This document shows positions 28,422 to 37,504 of a stretch of DNA of 64,000 nucleotides, piece by piece. The notes beneath the pieces are model-generated. The model worked only from the letters and a program-made list of their open reading frames with translations, was not told where the DNA came from and ran no database searches. How positions within the stretch are numbered: the stretch's first letter is position 1; every line of letters begins with the position of its first letter. A program made the position numbers and the translations under genes. Source of the DNA: Ruegeria sp. HKCCD4315. GTDB lineage: Bacteria > Pseudomonadota > Alphaproteobacteria > Rhodobacterales > Rhodobacteraceae. The stretch lies in NCBI RefSeq assembly GCF_013112245.1, contig NZ_WVRN01000001.1, positions 493,501 through 557,500 of the forward strand. Direction: 5' to 3'.

Positions 28422-29909
28422 ATGGCCAAGCCCAAGAAACAGCCCCGCCCCAAGGCCGTAACGCCAAAAGGGTTCCGCGACTATTTCGGCGAGGAAGTCA
28501 CGCAGCGCACCGAGATGCTGCGGACGATTGCGGGTGTCTATCATCGTTACGGGTTTGACGCGTTGGAAAGCAGCGCGGTTGAGACAGTCGAGGCGCTGGG
28601 CAAGTTCCTGCCCGACGTGGATCGCCCAAACGAAGGCGTCTTTGCCTGGCAGGAATTCGACGAAGGCGGCAATGGCGATTGGATGGCCTTGCGCTATGAC
28701 CTGACTGCGCCTTTGGCGCGGGTTTATGCGCAACACCGCAACGACCTTCCGACACCCTATCGCCGCTATGCGATGGGTCCGGTCTGGCGCAACGAAAAGC
28801 CAGGGCCGGGGCGGTATCGTCAGTTTTATCAGTGTGATGCGGATACGGTCGGCACGGCCTCGATGGCTGCAGACGCCGAGATCTGCGCGATGTTGTCGGA
28901 TACGTTGGAGACCGTGGGTATTCCGCGTGGCGACTATCTGGTCCGGGTCAACAACCGCAAGGTTCTAAACGGCGTGCTCGAGGCGATGGGCCTGGGCGAG
29001 GACGCCGCCGCGCGCGACAACGTTCTGCGCACCATCGACAAGTTCGACAAGGTGGGCGAGGCTGGTGTGCGTGAACTGCTGACCAAAGGCCGGTTGGATG
29101 CCTCAGGCGCATTTATCGACGGCGTGGGCCTGAGCGATGACCAAGCCGAGCCGGTGATTGCGTTTTTGACCTCAAAGGCTGCGGATACTGCCGGAACGCT
29201 GGCCAACCTGCGCGCGGCCGTGGGCAACAGCAAGATCGGTGCGGATGGCATCGCCGAGTTGGAACAGATTGGCGCGCTGCTGGATGCAGGCGGTTACCGT
29301 TCGGACCGGATCGAGATAGATCCGTCCGTTGTACGCGGTCTCGGTTACTACACCGGCCCGGTCTATGAGGCTGAACTGACCTTTGAGATTTTCGACGAGA
29401 AAGGCCGCAAGCGGCAGTTCGGGTCGGTCTCGGGTGGAGGGCGCTATGACGATCTGGTCAAACGCTTCACCGGGCAGGAAGTGCCTGCGACCGGTATCTC
29501 GATCGGCGTTGACCGTCTACTGGCTGCTCTGCGTGAAAAGGGGCGGATCGCTGCCCAAGCAACAGGTCCTGTGGTTGTCACGGTCATGGATCGCGACCGG
29601 ATGGCCGACTATCAGGCAATGGTGGCGGAGCTGCGTAACGCGGGCATTCGCGCCGAGGTCTATCTGGGCAATCCCAAGAACTTCGGCAATCAGCTAAAAT
29701 ACGCGGACAAGCGGAATTCTCCAATAGCAGTGATTGAAGGCGGTGACGAAAAAGCCAATGGCATCGTGCAGATCAAGGACCTGATCCTTGGTGCCAAGAT
29801 CGCCGAAAGCGCCACGCTGGAGGAATGGAAAGAGCGCCCCAGCCAGTTCGAAGTGCCACGCGGTGATCTGGTCGCGAAGGTGCGCGAAATTCTGGAAAGT
29901 CAGGACTGA
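28422..29909 (+). CDS. hisS: Histidyl-tRNA synthetase
   Basis: 495-residue class II aminoacyl-tRNA synthetase charging tRNA-His. Motif 1 region [10 protein letters not shown], motif 2 [21 protein letters not shown], the histidine-binding [11 protein letters not shown] and motif 3 region [14 protein letters not shown] are present, followed by the anticodon-binding domain ([17 protein letters not shown]). It sits 3 bp upstream of hisZ, so tRNA charging and the first step of histidine synthesis share a transcript. Confidence 0.96.
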   Translation: MAKPKKQPRPKAVTPKGFRDYFGEEVTQRTEMLRTIAGVYHRYGFDALESSAVETVEALGKFLPDVDRPNEGVFAWQEFDEGGNGDWMALRYDLTAPLARVYAQHRNDLPTPYRRYAMGPVWRNEKPGPGRYRQFYQCDADTVGTASMAADAEICAMLSDTLETVGIPRGDYLVRVNNRKVLNGVLEAMGLGEDAAARDNVLRTIDKFDKVGEAGVRELLTKGRLDASGAFIDGVGLSDDQAEPVIAFLTSKAADTAGTLANLRAAVGNSKIGADGIAELEQIGALLDAGGYRSDRIEIDPSVVRGLGYYTGPVYEAELTFEIFDEKGRKRQFGSVSGGGRYDDLVKRFTGQEVPATGISIGVDRLLAALREKGRIAAQATGPVVVTVMDRDRMADYQAMVAELRNAGIRAEVYLGNPKNFGNQLKYADKRNSPIAVIEGGDEKANGIVQIKDLILGAKIAESATLEEWKERPSQFEVPRGDLVAKVREILESQD

Positions 29910-29912
29910 CCC

Positions 29913-31001
29913 ATGCCCAACCGTTCCCAGATACAGGCCCGCGCCGCAATGATGCGTGTCCGGTTCGAGGCGGCTGGCGCTCAGGTCGTGGATACGCCCC
30001 TGTTGCAGCCGGCGGAAACTTTGTTGGATCTTTACGGCGAAGACATCCGCGCCCGCGCCTATGTGACGTCGGACGCCCTGCGCGGCGAACAGATGCTGCG
30101 CCCGGATTTCACGTTGCCCGTAGTGCAGATGCATATGAGCGACGGGGCCGAGCCCGCGCGCTATACCTATTCGGGTGAGGTTTTCAGGCGGCAGGAACAC
30201 GACCCGGACCGGGCCAATGAATACATTCAGGTCGGCTATGAGGTGTTTGACCGGAACGATCCTGCCGGGGCCGATGCCGAGGTCTTCTCGCTTTTTGCGC
30301 TACAACTGCGCGGTTTGCCGTTGCGTGCAGCCACCGGGGATATCGGTATCCTGACGGCCGCTGTGGCCGGGTTGCGTACGACCGAGCCTCGCAAAGCCGC
30401 GCTGATGCGCCACCTGTGGCGGCCACGCCGATTCCGTGTTCTGCTGGATCGTTACGCGGGCAGGACGCCAGAGCCCGAGCTGCGGTCTGATCTGCTGAAC
30501 GCCACCGAACCGATGGTATTTGACGCGCCTATGATCGGAAAACGTCGGGCCTCGGAAATCGAGGCGCGGATCGAAGCTTTGCGCGAGGATCGTGATACCC
30601 CGCCGATTTCTGACAGTGAGCTTGTCGGCTTGGAAACGCTGCTGAATGTGCGTGAGACCATGCCCTTTGCGATGGAGCAACTGCGCGACGTCGCGGTGGA
30701 TTTGCCACAGATCTCCCCGGCGCTGGACCGGCTGGAGGCCCGCGTGGCCGCGTTGCAGGCGCGTGGTGTCGATGTCGCGCGTTTGGATTTTGAAGCCGCG
30801 TATGGCCGGACCTCGATGGAATACTACGACGGGTTTGTTTTCGGTTTTTATGCCGAAGGCCGCCCCGATCTGCCTCCGATCGCGACCGGCGGGCGCTATG
30901 ATGCGCTGACCCGGCAATTGGGCAACGGGGCCGAAATCCCTGCCGTTGGTGGCGTGCTGAGGCCCGACCTGATGCTCGAGATCGAGGAGGGCGCGCAATG
31001 A
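29913..31001 (+). CDS. hisZ: ATP phosphoribosyltransferase regulatory subunit
   Basis: 362-residue HisRS paralogue without the anticodon-binding domain. It has a degenerate motif 2 (YSGEVFRRQEHDPDRANEYIQ) and a C-terminal EYYDGFVFGFYAEG ... GGRYDALTRQLG corresponding to the synthetase active site. HisZ forms a complex with short HisG to give a catalytically competent, feedback-regulated ATP phosphoribosyltransferase. It overlaps hisG by 4 bp. Confidence 0.94.
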   Translation: MPNRSQIQARAAMMRVRFEAAGAQVVDTPLLQPAETLLDLYGEDIRARAYVTSDALRGEQMLRPDFTLPVVQMHMSDGAEPARYTYSGEVFRRQEHDPDRANEYIQVGYEVFDRNDPAGADAEVFSLFALQLRGLPLRAATGDIGILTAAVAGLRTTEPRKAALMRHLWRPRRFRVLLDRYAGRTPEPELRSDLLNATEPMVFDAPMIGKRRASEIEARIEALREDRDTPPISDSELVGLETLLNVRETMPFAMEQLRDVAVDLPQISPALDRLEARVAALQARGVDVARLDFEAAYGRTSMEYYDGFVFGFYAEGRPDLPPIATGGRYDALTRQLGNGAEIPAVGGVLRPDLMLEIEEGAQ

Positions 31002-31687
31002 GCCTGAAACTGGGCGTGCCCTCGAAGGGCCGGTTGATGGAAAAGACCTTCTCGTGGTTCGAGAAGCGCGGCATTGCTTTGTCCCGCAGCGGATCAGATC
31101 GGGAATATGCGGGCAAGGTCGAAGGGATTGATGGGGTCTCGCTGGTTCTGCTGTCTGCCGGGGAAATCCCGCGCGAACTGGCGGCGGGGCGGATCCACAT
31201 GGGTGTCACCGGTATTGATCTGGTGCACGAGAAACTGCCGCGTTGGGAACAGCAGTTGGAAGAGATCTCGCAGCTGGGCTTTGGCAAGGCGGATCTGATC
31301 ATTGCAACGCCGGCCTGTTGGGTCGATGTCGATACGCTTGACGATCTGGATGCCGCGGCGGCGGCGTTTCGCAAGACCCATGGCCACCGCCTTCGGATTG
31401 CGACCAAGTATCACCGGCTGGTCCGAGAGTTCCTGACCGATGCAGGTGTGGCCGATTACACTCTGGTCGACAGCCAGGGCGCGACCGAAGGCACGGTAAT
31501 GAACGAAACCGCTGAGGCGATCGCCGACATCACCTCGACTGGCGAAACGCTGCGGGCCAACCACCTGAAAATCCTGTCTGACGGTCTGATCCTGCAATCG
31601 CAGGCCACGCTGTGGCGTAGCCGGGTTGCTAAATACGACGCGACGGAGAAGGCGGTTCTGTCTGACCTGCTGGATCGGCTGCGTTAA
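30998..31687 (+). CDS. hisG: ATP phosphoribosyltransferase, short form
   Basis: 229-residue short-form HisG, the first enzyme of histidine biosynthesis. It opens LKLGVPSKGRLMEKT, contains GVTGIDLVHE and ends with the PRPP-binding ADITSTGETLRANHL motif. The short form lacks the C-terminal regulatory ACT-like domain, which is why it needs HisZ encoded just upstream. The end overlaps the convergent DUF1489 gene by 4 bp. Confidence 0.95.
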   Translation: MSLKLGVPSKGRLMEKTFSWFEKRGIALSRSGSDREYAGKVEGIDGVSLVLLSAGEIPRELAAGRIHMGVTGIDLVHEKLPRWEQQLEEISQLGFGKADLIIATPACWVDVDTLDDLDAAAAAFRKTHGHRLRIATKYHRLVREFLTDAGVADYTLVDSQGATEGTVMNETAEAIADITSTGETLRANHLKILSDGLILQSQATLWRSRVAKYDATEKAVLSDLLDRLR

Positions 31688-32115
31688 AGCACCCCTATCT
31701 CTGCCAGCGCGCGGTTGAGGTCATCCGGCAGGGCATCGTCCTGCTCGCGGTTTTTGGGCAAATCAGCTGGTGTGTCCTCAGGCTTGAGATAACGCCATCC
31801 CTGAAACGGGCGCTTCAGGGCGTTCTGAGTCCGATGGACCTCGGGGTCTAGCACAATGGCACACCGGCGGATGCCGTCCTCTCCGATCACCTCATCCAAT
31901 CGCAGGATGCGCTGACGACACTGGATCACGCCTTTGATAACCCAATAGATTGAGCCGCCATTCAGAATCTCAGCCTCGCGCTTGGGCCACATGCGGGTCA
32001 CGTGGCGCGGACAGCCGTCATGATACAGGGGCTTTCTGCTGTCCTGCCAGGCTATCAGCGTATCGACGCTTTCTGACCCGACAGACAGTTTTATGAGGTT
32101 TACGTACTTATCCAC
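31684..32115 (-). CDS. DUF1489-family protein
   Basis: About 143 residues, matching the alphaproteobacterial DUF1489 family: VNLIKLSVGSESVDTLIAWQ near the start, GSIYWVIKGVIQCRQRIL in the middle and FQGWRYLKPEDTPADL near the end. There is no in-frame ATG near the conserved start, so GTG 32115 is chosen; TTG 32139 would add eight residues. Function unknown. The start region contains a DnaA-box sequence, and the gene is divergent from nrdJ. Confidence 0.82.
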   Translation of the reverse strand: MDKYVNLIKLSVGSESVDTLIAWQDSRKPLYHDGCPRHVTRMWPKREAEILNGGSIYWVIKGVIQCRQRILRLDEVIGEDGIRRCAIVLDPEVHRTQNALKRPFQGWRYLKPEDTPADLPKNREQDDALPDDLNRALAEIGVL

Positions 32116-32116
32116 A
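32108..32116 (+). promoter_or_regulatory. Perfect DnaA box upstream of nrdJ
   Basis: TTATCCACA, the consensus DnaA 9-mer, followed three bases later by the weaker TTCCCACAG. It overlaps the GTG start of the DUF1489 gene and lies about 130 bp upstream of nrdJ. DnaA is known to regulate ribonucleotide reductase genes in E. coli. A single box can occur by chance, so function here is a guess. Confidence 0.35.
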
Positions 32117-32244
32117 GCTTTCCCACAGAGTCGTCCCAAGGCCGATCTTTATATTGTAGCTCACAGTACGCAGTCATCAAGGTGTTGTGGTCTGGGTGTG
32201 ATTTAGGGTACTCTGGATACCTCTTTCAGAACAGGGAATCACCA

Positions 32245-34527
32245 ATGAGCCGCTTTGCCGCCCCCATCGCCGAGCAGATCTGGGACATGAAATACCGCTT
32301 TAAACAAGCGGACGGCACACCCATCGATCAGACGGTCGAAGACAGTTGGCGGCGTATTGCCCGCGATCTGGCGCGGGTCGAAAAAGACCCTTCGCATTGG
32401 GAAAAAGAGTTCTATCAGGCGCTGGAGGACTTCAAATACCTGCCTGCGGGGCGGATCACAGCGGGTGCGGGTACCGCGCGACAGGTGACACTGTTCAACT
32501 GCTTTGTCATGGGCACAGTGCCCGACAGTATGGGCGGCATTTTCGACATGCTGAAAGAGGCTGCGTTGACCATGCAGCAGGGCGGCGGGATCGGGTATGA
32601 CTTCTCGACCATCCGACCGCGCGGTGCAGACGTTAAAGGCGTCGCGGCAGATGCCTCGGGCCCGCTGAGCTTTATGGATGTCTGGGATGCGATGTGCCGC
32701 ACGATCATGTCCGCAGGCTCGCGCCGTGGGGCGATGATGGCGACCATGCGCTGTGACCACCCCGATATCGAACAGTTTATCACCGCCAAGTCCGACCCGG
32801 CCCGTCTGCGCATGTTCAACATGTCGGTGCTTGTAACTGATCCGTTCATGGAGGCCGTCAAAGCCGATGGCCCGTGGGAGCTGGTGTTTGGCGACAAGGT
32901 CTATCACACCGTTCAGGCGCGTGATCTGTGGAACAAGATCATGCAGGCGACCTATGACTATGCCGAGCCGGGTGTAATCTTCATCGACCGCATCAATCAG
33001 GCCAATAACCTCAGCTACGTTGAAACCATTGCCGCCACCAATCCGTGCGGCGAACAACCTCTGCCGCCTTATGGCGCGTGTCTGTTGGGCTCGATCAACC
33101 TGGCGCGTCTGGTCGCGGACCCGTTTGAGGACGCAGCCCATCTGGACGAGGAGGCTTTGCAAAAGCTTGTCGCCACCGCTGTTCGGATGATGGACAACGT
33201 GGTGGATGCCTCGAAATTTCCGCTGGCCGAACAAGAGGCCGAGGCGCAGGACAAACGCCGCATCGGTCTTGGCGTAACCGGTCTGGCGGATGCGCTGCTG
33301 ATGTTGGGCTTGCGCTATGGCTCAGACGACGCGGCGCGTCAGACCGAGCGCTGGTTGCACGCAATCGCCCGCGCCGCGTATCTGGCGTCGGTCGACTTGG
33401 CGAAGGAAAAAGGGGCGTTCCCCCTGTTCGACGCCGAGAAATACCTGGCCAGCGGCACGATGCTTCAGATGGATGAGGATGTGCGTGACGCGATCCGAGA
33501 CCATGGTATCCGCAATGCGCTTCTGACTTCGATTGCGCCGACCGGTACGATCTCATTGTACGCGGGCAACGTGTCGTCGGGTATCGAGCCGGTTTTTGCC
33601 TACGCTTACACGCGCAAGGTTTTGCAGAAAGACGGTTCGCGGACCGAAGAAGAGGTCGTGGATTACGCGGTGCAGATGTGGCGCGACAAGTTCGGTGACA
33701 CAGAACTGCCGGACTATTTCGTCAACGCGCAAACCCTGTCCCCGTCCGATCACGTCAAGATGCAAGCGGCGGCGCAGAAATGGATCGACAGTTCGATTTC
33801 CAAGACGATCAACTGCCCTGAAGATATCGGCTTTGATGCGTTCAAGGATGTCTATATGCAAGCCTGGGATAAGGGTTGCAAAGGCTGCACCACCTACCGT
33901 CCGAATGATGTGACCGGCTCGGTCCTGACCGTTTCGGAAAGCGATGACAAAGTGCCGGGAGAAAGCGCAGATGCGCCGCATGAGGTCGATGGTGGAGACG
34001 TGATTTACATGTCCGAACCGCTGGACCGTCCGCAGGCGTTGGAAGGGTCCACATACAAGCTGAAGTGGCCCGACAGCGAGCATGCGATTTACCTGACCAT
34101 CAACGATATCGTCATCGGAGGTCGCCGCCGCCCCTTCGAGGTGTTCATCAATTCGAAGAACATGGAGCATTATGCCTGGACGCTGGCACTGACCCGCATG
34201 ATCTCGGCCGTTTTCCGTCGCGGTGGGGATGTGTCCTTTGTCGTCGAAGAGCTGAAAGCCGTGTTCGACCCGCGTGGTGGGGCCTGGGTGCAGGGGAAAT
34301 ACATCCCGTCGATATTGGCCGCGATTGGCGGTGTGATCGAGCAGCACATGATCAATATCGGTTTTCTGGAAGGCGAGGGGATGGGTCTGAAATCCGACCC
34401 ACAGGCACAAGTCGTCAACATGGACGCACCACGCGGCAAAGCCTGCCCATCCTGCGGTCAGTATGACATGGTGATGATCGAGGGTTGCATGACCTGCCGC
34501 AGTTGCGGGCATTCCAAGTGTGGTTAG
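32245..34527 (+). CDS. nrdJ: Adenosylcobalamin-dependent (class II) ribonucleotide reductase
   Basis: 760-residue class II RNR that makes deoxyribonucleotides with a B12-derived radical. The N-terminal NCFVMG Cys, the loop GGGIGYDFSTIRPRGA, the catalytic NPCGEQPLPPYGAC (thiyl Cys with Asn and Glu partners) and APTGTISL are visible. The C-terminus carries a zinc-ribbon-like tail (CPSCGQ ... CMTCRSCGHSKCG) that probably re-reduces the active site. ATG 32245 (MSRFAAPIAEQIW) is chosen; the extra upstream frame lacks conservation. I see no cobalamin riboswitch upstream. Confidence 0.95.
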   Translation: MSRFAAPIAEQIWDMKYRFKQADGTPIDQTVEDSWRRIARDLARVEKDPSHWEKEFYQALEDFKYLPAGRITAGAGTARQVTLFNCFVMGTVPDSMGGIFDMLKEAALTMQQGGGIGYDFSTIRPRGADVKGVAADASGPLSFMDVWDAMCRTIMSAGSRRGAMMATMRCDHPDIEQFITAKSDPARLRMFNMSVLVTDPFMEAVKADGPWELVFGDKVYHTVQARDLWNKIMQATYDYAEPGVIFIDRINQANNLSYVETIAATNPCGEQPLPPYGACLLGSINLARLVADPFEDAAHLDEEALQKLVATAVRMMDNVVDASKFPLAEQEAEAQDKRRIGLGVTGLADALLMLGLRYGSDDAARQTERWLHAIARAAYLASVDLAKEKGAFPLFDAEKYLASGTMLQMDEDVRDAIRDHGIRNALLTSIAPTGTISLYAGNVSSGIEPVFAYAYTRKVLQKDGSRTEEEVVDYAVQMWRDKFGDTELPDYFVNAQTLSPSDHVKMQAAAQKWIDSSISKTINCPEDIGFDAFKDVYMQAWDKGCKGCTTYRPNDVTGSVLTVSESDDKVPGESADAPHEVDGGDVIYMSEPLDRPQALEGSTYKLKWPDSEHAIYLTINDIVIGGRRRPFEVFINSKNMEHYAWTLALTRMISAVFRRGGDVSFVVEELKAVFDPRGGAWVQGKYIPSILAAIGGVIEQHMINIGFLEGEGMGLKSDPQAQVVNMDAPRGKACPSCGQYDMVMIEGCMTCRSCGHSKCG

Positions 34528-34569
34528 ACCGTCGCCTGCCGGATTAACTTGATGTCGTGAACGCGCGCA

Positions 34570-34600
34570 TCAATCTGCAACTTAACCAGTTGCAGATTGA
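34570..34600. repeat. Perfect 13-bp inverted repeat downstream of nrdJ
   Basis: TCAATCTGCAACT (34570-34582) and AGTTGCAGATTGA (34588-34600) form a 13-bp perfect stem around the loop TAACC. It is 43 bp after the nrdJ stop and 20 bp before the terminator. No T run follows, so it may protect the 3' end of the mRNA or be a DNA-level palindrome. Confidence 0.7.
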
Positions 34601-34620
34601 AGTTCTGAACACAAAAGATC

Positions 34621-34652
34621 GCCATCGCTCCCTGAGGGCGGTGGCTTTTCTG
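34621..34652 (+). terminator. Rho-independent terminator of nrdJ
   Basis: GCCATCGCTC and GGGCGGTGGC pair in a 10-bp stem (two G-U pairs) around a five-base loop, followed by TTTTCTGTTT. It lies 94 bp after the nrdJ stop. The remaining sequence to 34859 is AT-richer and shows no supported gene. Confidence 0.75.
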
Positions 34653-34859
34653 TTTGCGAACCGGACGGCGTCGCCACCATTTGCTTCGAGCTGGGTGATC
34701 TGGGAAGCGCACAGATTGCAGCGTATTGATTTTTCTGAGTTGAATCTCGACCCCAACCAACATGCGATCCTGGAAGGAAAGAGCGACCTAAAAATGATCG
34801 CTCAGACGTTAAATTCAAAAAACACTATGTAGAAATGCATTTATAGGTATTGTGGTGTT

Positions 34860-35186
34860 ATGAATTCGTTAACCAGAATAACACGAGGGATAGGCGTCGC
34901 CTTTAAGGATGGCAGGGTGAAGGGCCTGCTTGCCTTCACTACCGGTATGATCCTGTGGGCATCGGTGTTTTACCATTATGTCGAAGGTTGGAGCTGGCTG
35001 GATTCTATCTACTTTTCTGTTGTTACAATCTCCACGGTTGGGTTCGGTGACTTTTCTCCTGAAACCGCGGCGGGGAAGATTTTTACGATGGTGTATATCA
35101 TTGTTGGCCTCGGTATCTTTGTGACCGCAGCGACCACTGTGGCGGATACGATCCTGTCGCAGGACGATGACAAAAATCAAAAATAA
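34860..35186 (+). CDS. Small two-TM potassium channel
   Basis: 108-residue ion-channel subunit: an N-terminal cytoplasmic amphipathic stretch, a first membrane helix (about 23-42), the re-entrant pore with TVGFGD selectivity filter (about 59-64), and a second helix (about 73-95), ending in a charged tail. This is the minimal KcsA-type layout; four copies should form a K+ pore. There is no RCK or cyclic-nucleotide domain. It appears to stand alone between nrdJ and the export set. The AT-rich start region lacks a strong ribosome site. Confidence 0.85.
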   Translation: MNSLTRITRGIGVAFKDGRVKGLLAFTTGMILWASVFYHYVEGWSWLDSIYFSVVTISTVGFGDFSPETAAGKIFTMVYIIVGLGIFVTAATTVADTILSQDDDKNQK

Positions 35187-35363
35187 GCAGCGCCAAGTTT
35201 AGCCGGTTCTTCTCTGGCGTAGACCGCAATGCGCTTCATGAAATTAAATCGCGGCCGGGCTTCTTAAACTCTTCAACTTGCTAACGTCTTTTGCGGGTTA
35301 AAAAATATACATATTACGTTTTTTGAGTATAATGTACACAAAACAAGTTTTTGGAGGGATGGT

Positions 35364-36443
35364 ATGGAAAAGACTCAAGATGCGAAGATTGTCGACCTCG
35401 CGATACGGTTGCTCTTTCTCGGATTGTTCCTCTACAGCGCTTTGGTCATGGTGGCCCCGCTTGCCAGTGTGGTCATCTGGGCCACGATCCTGTGCGTCGC
35501 GCTTTACCCTGTGTTTGATTGGCTGCAATCCAAGATGGGAGGGCGGAAAAAGCTTGCTGCGACAATCCTGGTTTTATTGGGCCTGGTGTTAACCCTAGGG
35601 CCGGTCGCAACGGCTGTATCCGGTGCCGCAGAACTTGGGTCAGATTTTGCCGAGCAGGCCGACAGAGGTGAGTTGAAAATCCCACCGGCACCAGAAGGCC
35701 TTAAGGAACTGCCGTTGGTCGGAAACAAAATTTCCGAAGTTTGGGGCATGTTTGAGCGCAATCTGGACGGCGCGTTGGCAAAATACGGTGCGCAAATCCT
35801 TGAGATCACCAAGTCGCTTTTTGGTAAGGTTCTGGGGATCGGTATCGGACTACTCGGTCTTGCTTTGTCCGTGTTGATCATGGGGGCCTTGTTCAGCCCC
35901 GGACCAACTCTGGTTCAAGGTTTGCAGCGTTTTGCGAACCGTGTTTTCGCTCCGCGTGGCGGCGAATTCATTACACTGGCCGGAGCAACAATCCGAAACG
36001 TGACCAAAGGCGTGATCGGCGTGGCGGCCATTCAGGCCGTCGTTGTTTGGATATTGCTGGTTCTCTTTGGGATTTCATCGGCTGCAACGTTGGCATTTAT
36101 CTGCCTGATACTCTCGATCATTCAGATTGGGCCCGGTTTGGTTCTTTTGCCAGTTATCATCTACGCATGGAGTTCGATGTCCGGGGGTGCGGCTTTGATC
36201 TTCACAATATTGGCCATTCCCGTTGCCATAATGGACAGCTTCCTGAGACCAGTGTTCATCTCAAAGGGTCTTGAGACACCCATGCTGGTTATCCTGATCG
36301 GTGTTCTCGGAGGCATGATGGCTTACGGTCTGATCGGCATATTTATGGGGCCGGTTCTGTTCGCCGTCTTTTATGAGTTGTTCAAAGTCTGGATCGACTC
36401 CCCACCCGCAACTGAAGGTGTTGCGGACGGAGAAGCAAAATGA
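35364..36443 (+). CDS. AI-2E family (PerM-type) membrane transporter
   Basis: 359-residue inner-membrane protein with about seven hydrophobic segments in the AI-2E/PerM arrangement: an N-terminal pair, a soluble region with EGLKELPLVGNKISEVW, and a C-terminal bundle containing IGPGLVLLPVIIYAW and DSFLRPVFISKG. Family members are putative permeases (autoinducer-2 export, Na+/H+ exchange and others). ATG 35364 follows a strong GGAGG. It overlaps the HlyD-family gene by 4 bp, so it probably works with the downstream efflux pair. Confidence 0.88.
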   Translation: MEKTQDAKIVDLAIRLLFLGLFLYSALVMVAPLASVVIWATILCVALYPVFDWLQSKMGGRKKLAATILVLLGLVLTLGPVATAVSGAAELGSDFAEQADRGELKIPPAPEGLKELPLVGNKISEVWGMFERNLDGALAKYGAQILEITKSLFGKVLGIGIGLLGLALSVLIMGALFSPGPTLVQGLQRFANRVFAPRGGEFITLAGATIRNVTKGVIGVAAIQAVVVWILLVLFGISSAATLAFICLILSIIQIGPGLVLLPVIIYAWSSMSGGAALIFTILAIPVAIMDSFLRPVFISKGLETPMLVILIGVLGGMMAYGLIGIFMGPVLFAVFYELFKVWIDSPPATEGVADGEAK

Positions 36444-37504
36444 GGAAGACGATTTGGACAACGCTGGCCGTCATTCTGATCTTTCTGGTCTGGTACCTCG
36501 TCGCTGACCGAAAAACACCGTTCACCGGAAACGCCAGGGTAAAGGCCATCGCGACCCAGATCGTACCGCAGGTCACTGGGACAGTGACCGAGGTTCTTGT
36601 TGAAAACGGTCAGGTCGTCTCGGCAGGAGATGTTCTGGTTCGGATTGACCCAAGACCTTATGAAATCGACCGCGACAAGGCTGAAGCTGATCTGGAAGCG
36701 GCCACACAGGAAGTGGGGGCCTCCTCGGCCGAGGTAAGCGCTGCACAAGCCAAACTGGCCAGGGCGCAAAGTGATCTTGATACGATGCGCATTCAAACCG
36801 AGCGCGTGTTTGCGCTTGAAAAGAAAGGGTTGATCGCCGTTTCAAAGGCCGATGACGCTCGCGGGCAGCTTGCAGAATCTGAAGCGAATTTCGAAAATGC
36901 CAAAGCGGATTTGGAAAAAGCCAAGCAAAGGCTGGGTGATGACGGTATCGAAAACCCAAAAATTCAGCGCGCTTTGGCGGCTTTGGCAGATGCAGAGCTG
37001 AACCTTGAATGGACGGAATTACGTGCCCCGGCGACGGGCGTGATATCCAATCTTTTGATCGCCCCCGGTACATATGCCAGATCCGGTCAGGACCTGTTGA
37101 CGTTTTTGGATGCAACGGATGTCTGGGTTGAGGCTTACTTTACCGAGAACAACCTTGGCCGCGCTTCGGTGGGATCGCCGGTTGACGTCGTGCTGGACAT
37201 GCACCCCGGCAAAATTGTTCCGGGCGTGATTGAGAGTTTTAGCGCGGCCGTATCCCTGAGTGGTGGGGATGAGCCGGGACAATTGGCAAGCCCGCCCAGC
37301 ACCAAAGGCTTTCTGCGTGAACCGGAACGATTTCCGGTGCGGATCGTTCTGCCAGGATATGAGGCCGGAAACGCCGAAGATGATCTTCGCTTCCAACTAA
37401 ACGGCCAGGCTGATGTGATCATGTATCTGAGCGACAACTCGCTGCTGAATATGGTCGGTCGGACCTACATTCGCTTGGTGTCCATCCTGTCCTATGCGTA
37501 CTGA
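36440..37504 (+). CDS. HlyD/EmrA-type membrane fusion protein
   Basis: 354-residue periplasmic adaptor: an N-terminal membrane anchor (TIWTTLAVILIFLVWYLV), a biotinyl-lipoyl half-motif (IVPQVTGTVTEVLVENGQVV), a long alpha-helical hairpin rich in Ala/Glu/Lys (about 90-175), the second lipoyl half (LRAPATGVISNLLIAPGTYA) and a beta-barrel. It resembles AaeA/EmrA adaptors of export systems. It overlaps the AI-2E gene and the DUF2955 gene. Confidence 0.9.
   Translation: MRKTIWTTLAVILIFLVWYLVADRKTPFTGNARVKAIATQIVPQVTGTVTEVLVENGQVVSAGDVLVRIDPRPYEIDRDKAEADLEAATQEVGASSAEVSAAQAKLARAQSDLDTMRIQTERVFALEKKGLIAVSKADDARGQLAESEANFENAKADLEKAKQRLGDDGIENPKIQRALAALADAELNLEWTELRAPATGVISNLLIAPGTYARSGQDLLTFLDATDVWVEAYFTENNLGRASVGSPVDVVLDMHPGKIVPGVIESFSAAVSLSGGDEPGQLASPPSTKGFLREPERFPVRIVLPGYEAGNAEDDLRFQLNGQADVIMYLSDNSLLNMVGRTYIRLVSILSYAY

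Noticed and set aside
32116..32244. Cobalamin riboswitch or NrdR boxes upstream of nrdJ
   Set aside because: The available space is short, no B12-box-like sequence is visible, and only a half-match to an NrdR site (TATATTGT-like) can be found.
34557..34832. Small gene after nrdJ (about 91 codons)
   Set aside because: The frame runs through the 13-bp inverted repeat and the nrdJ terminator, lacks a ribosome site and shows no conserved features.
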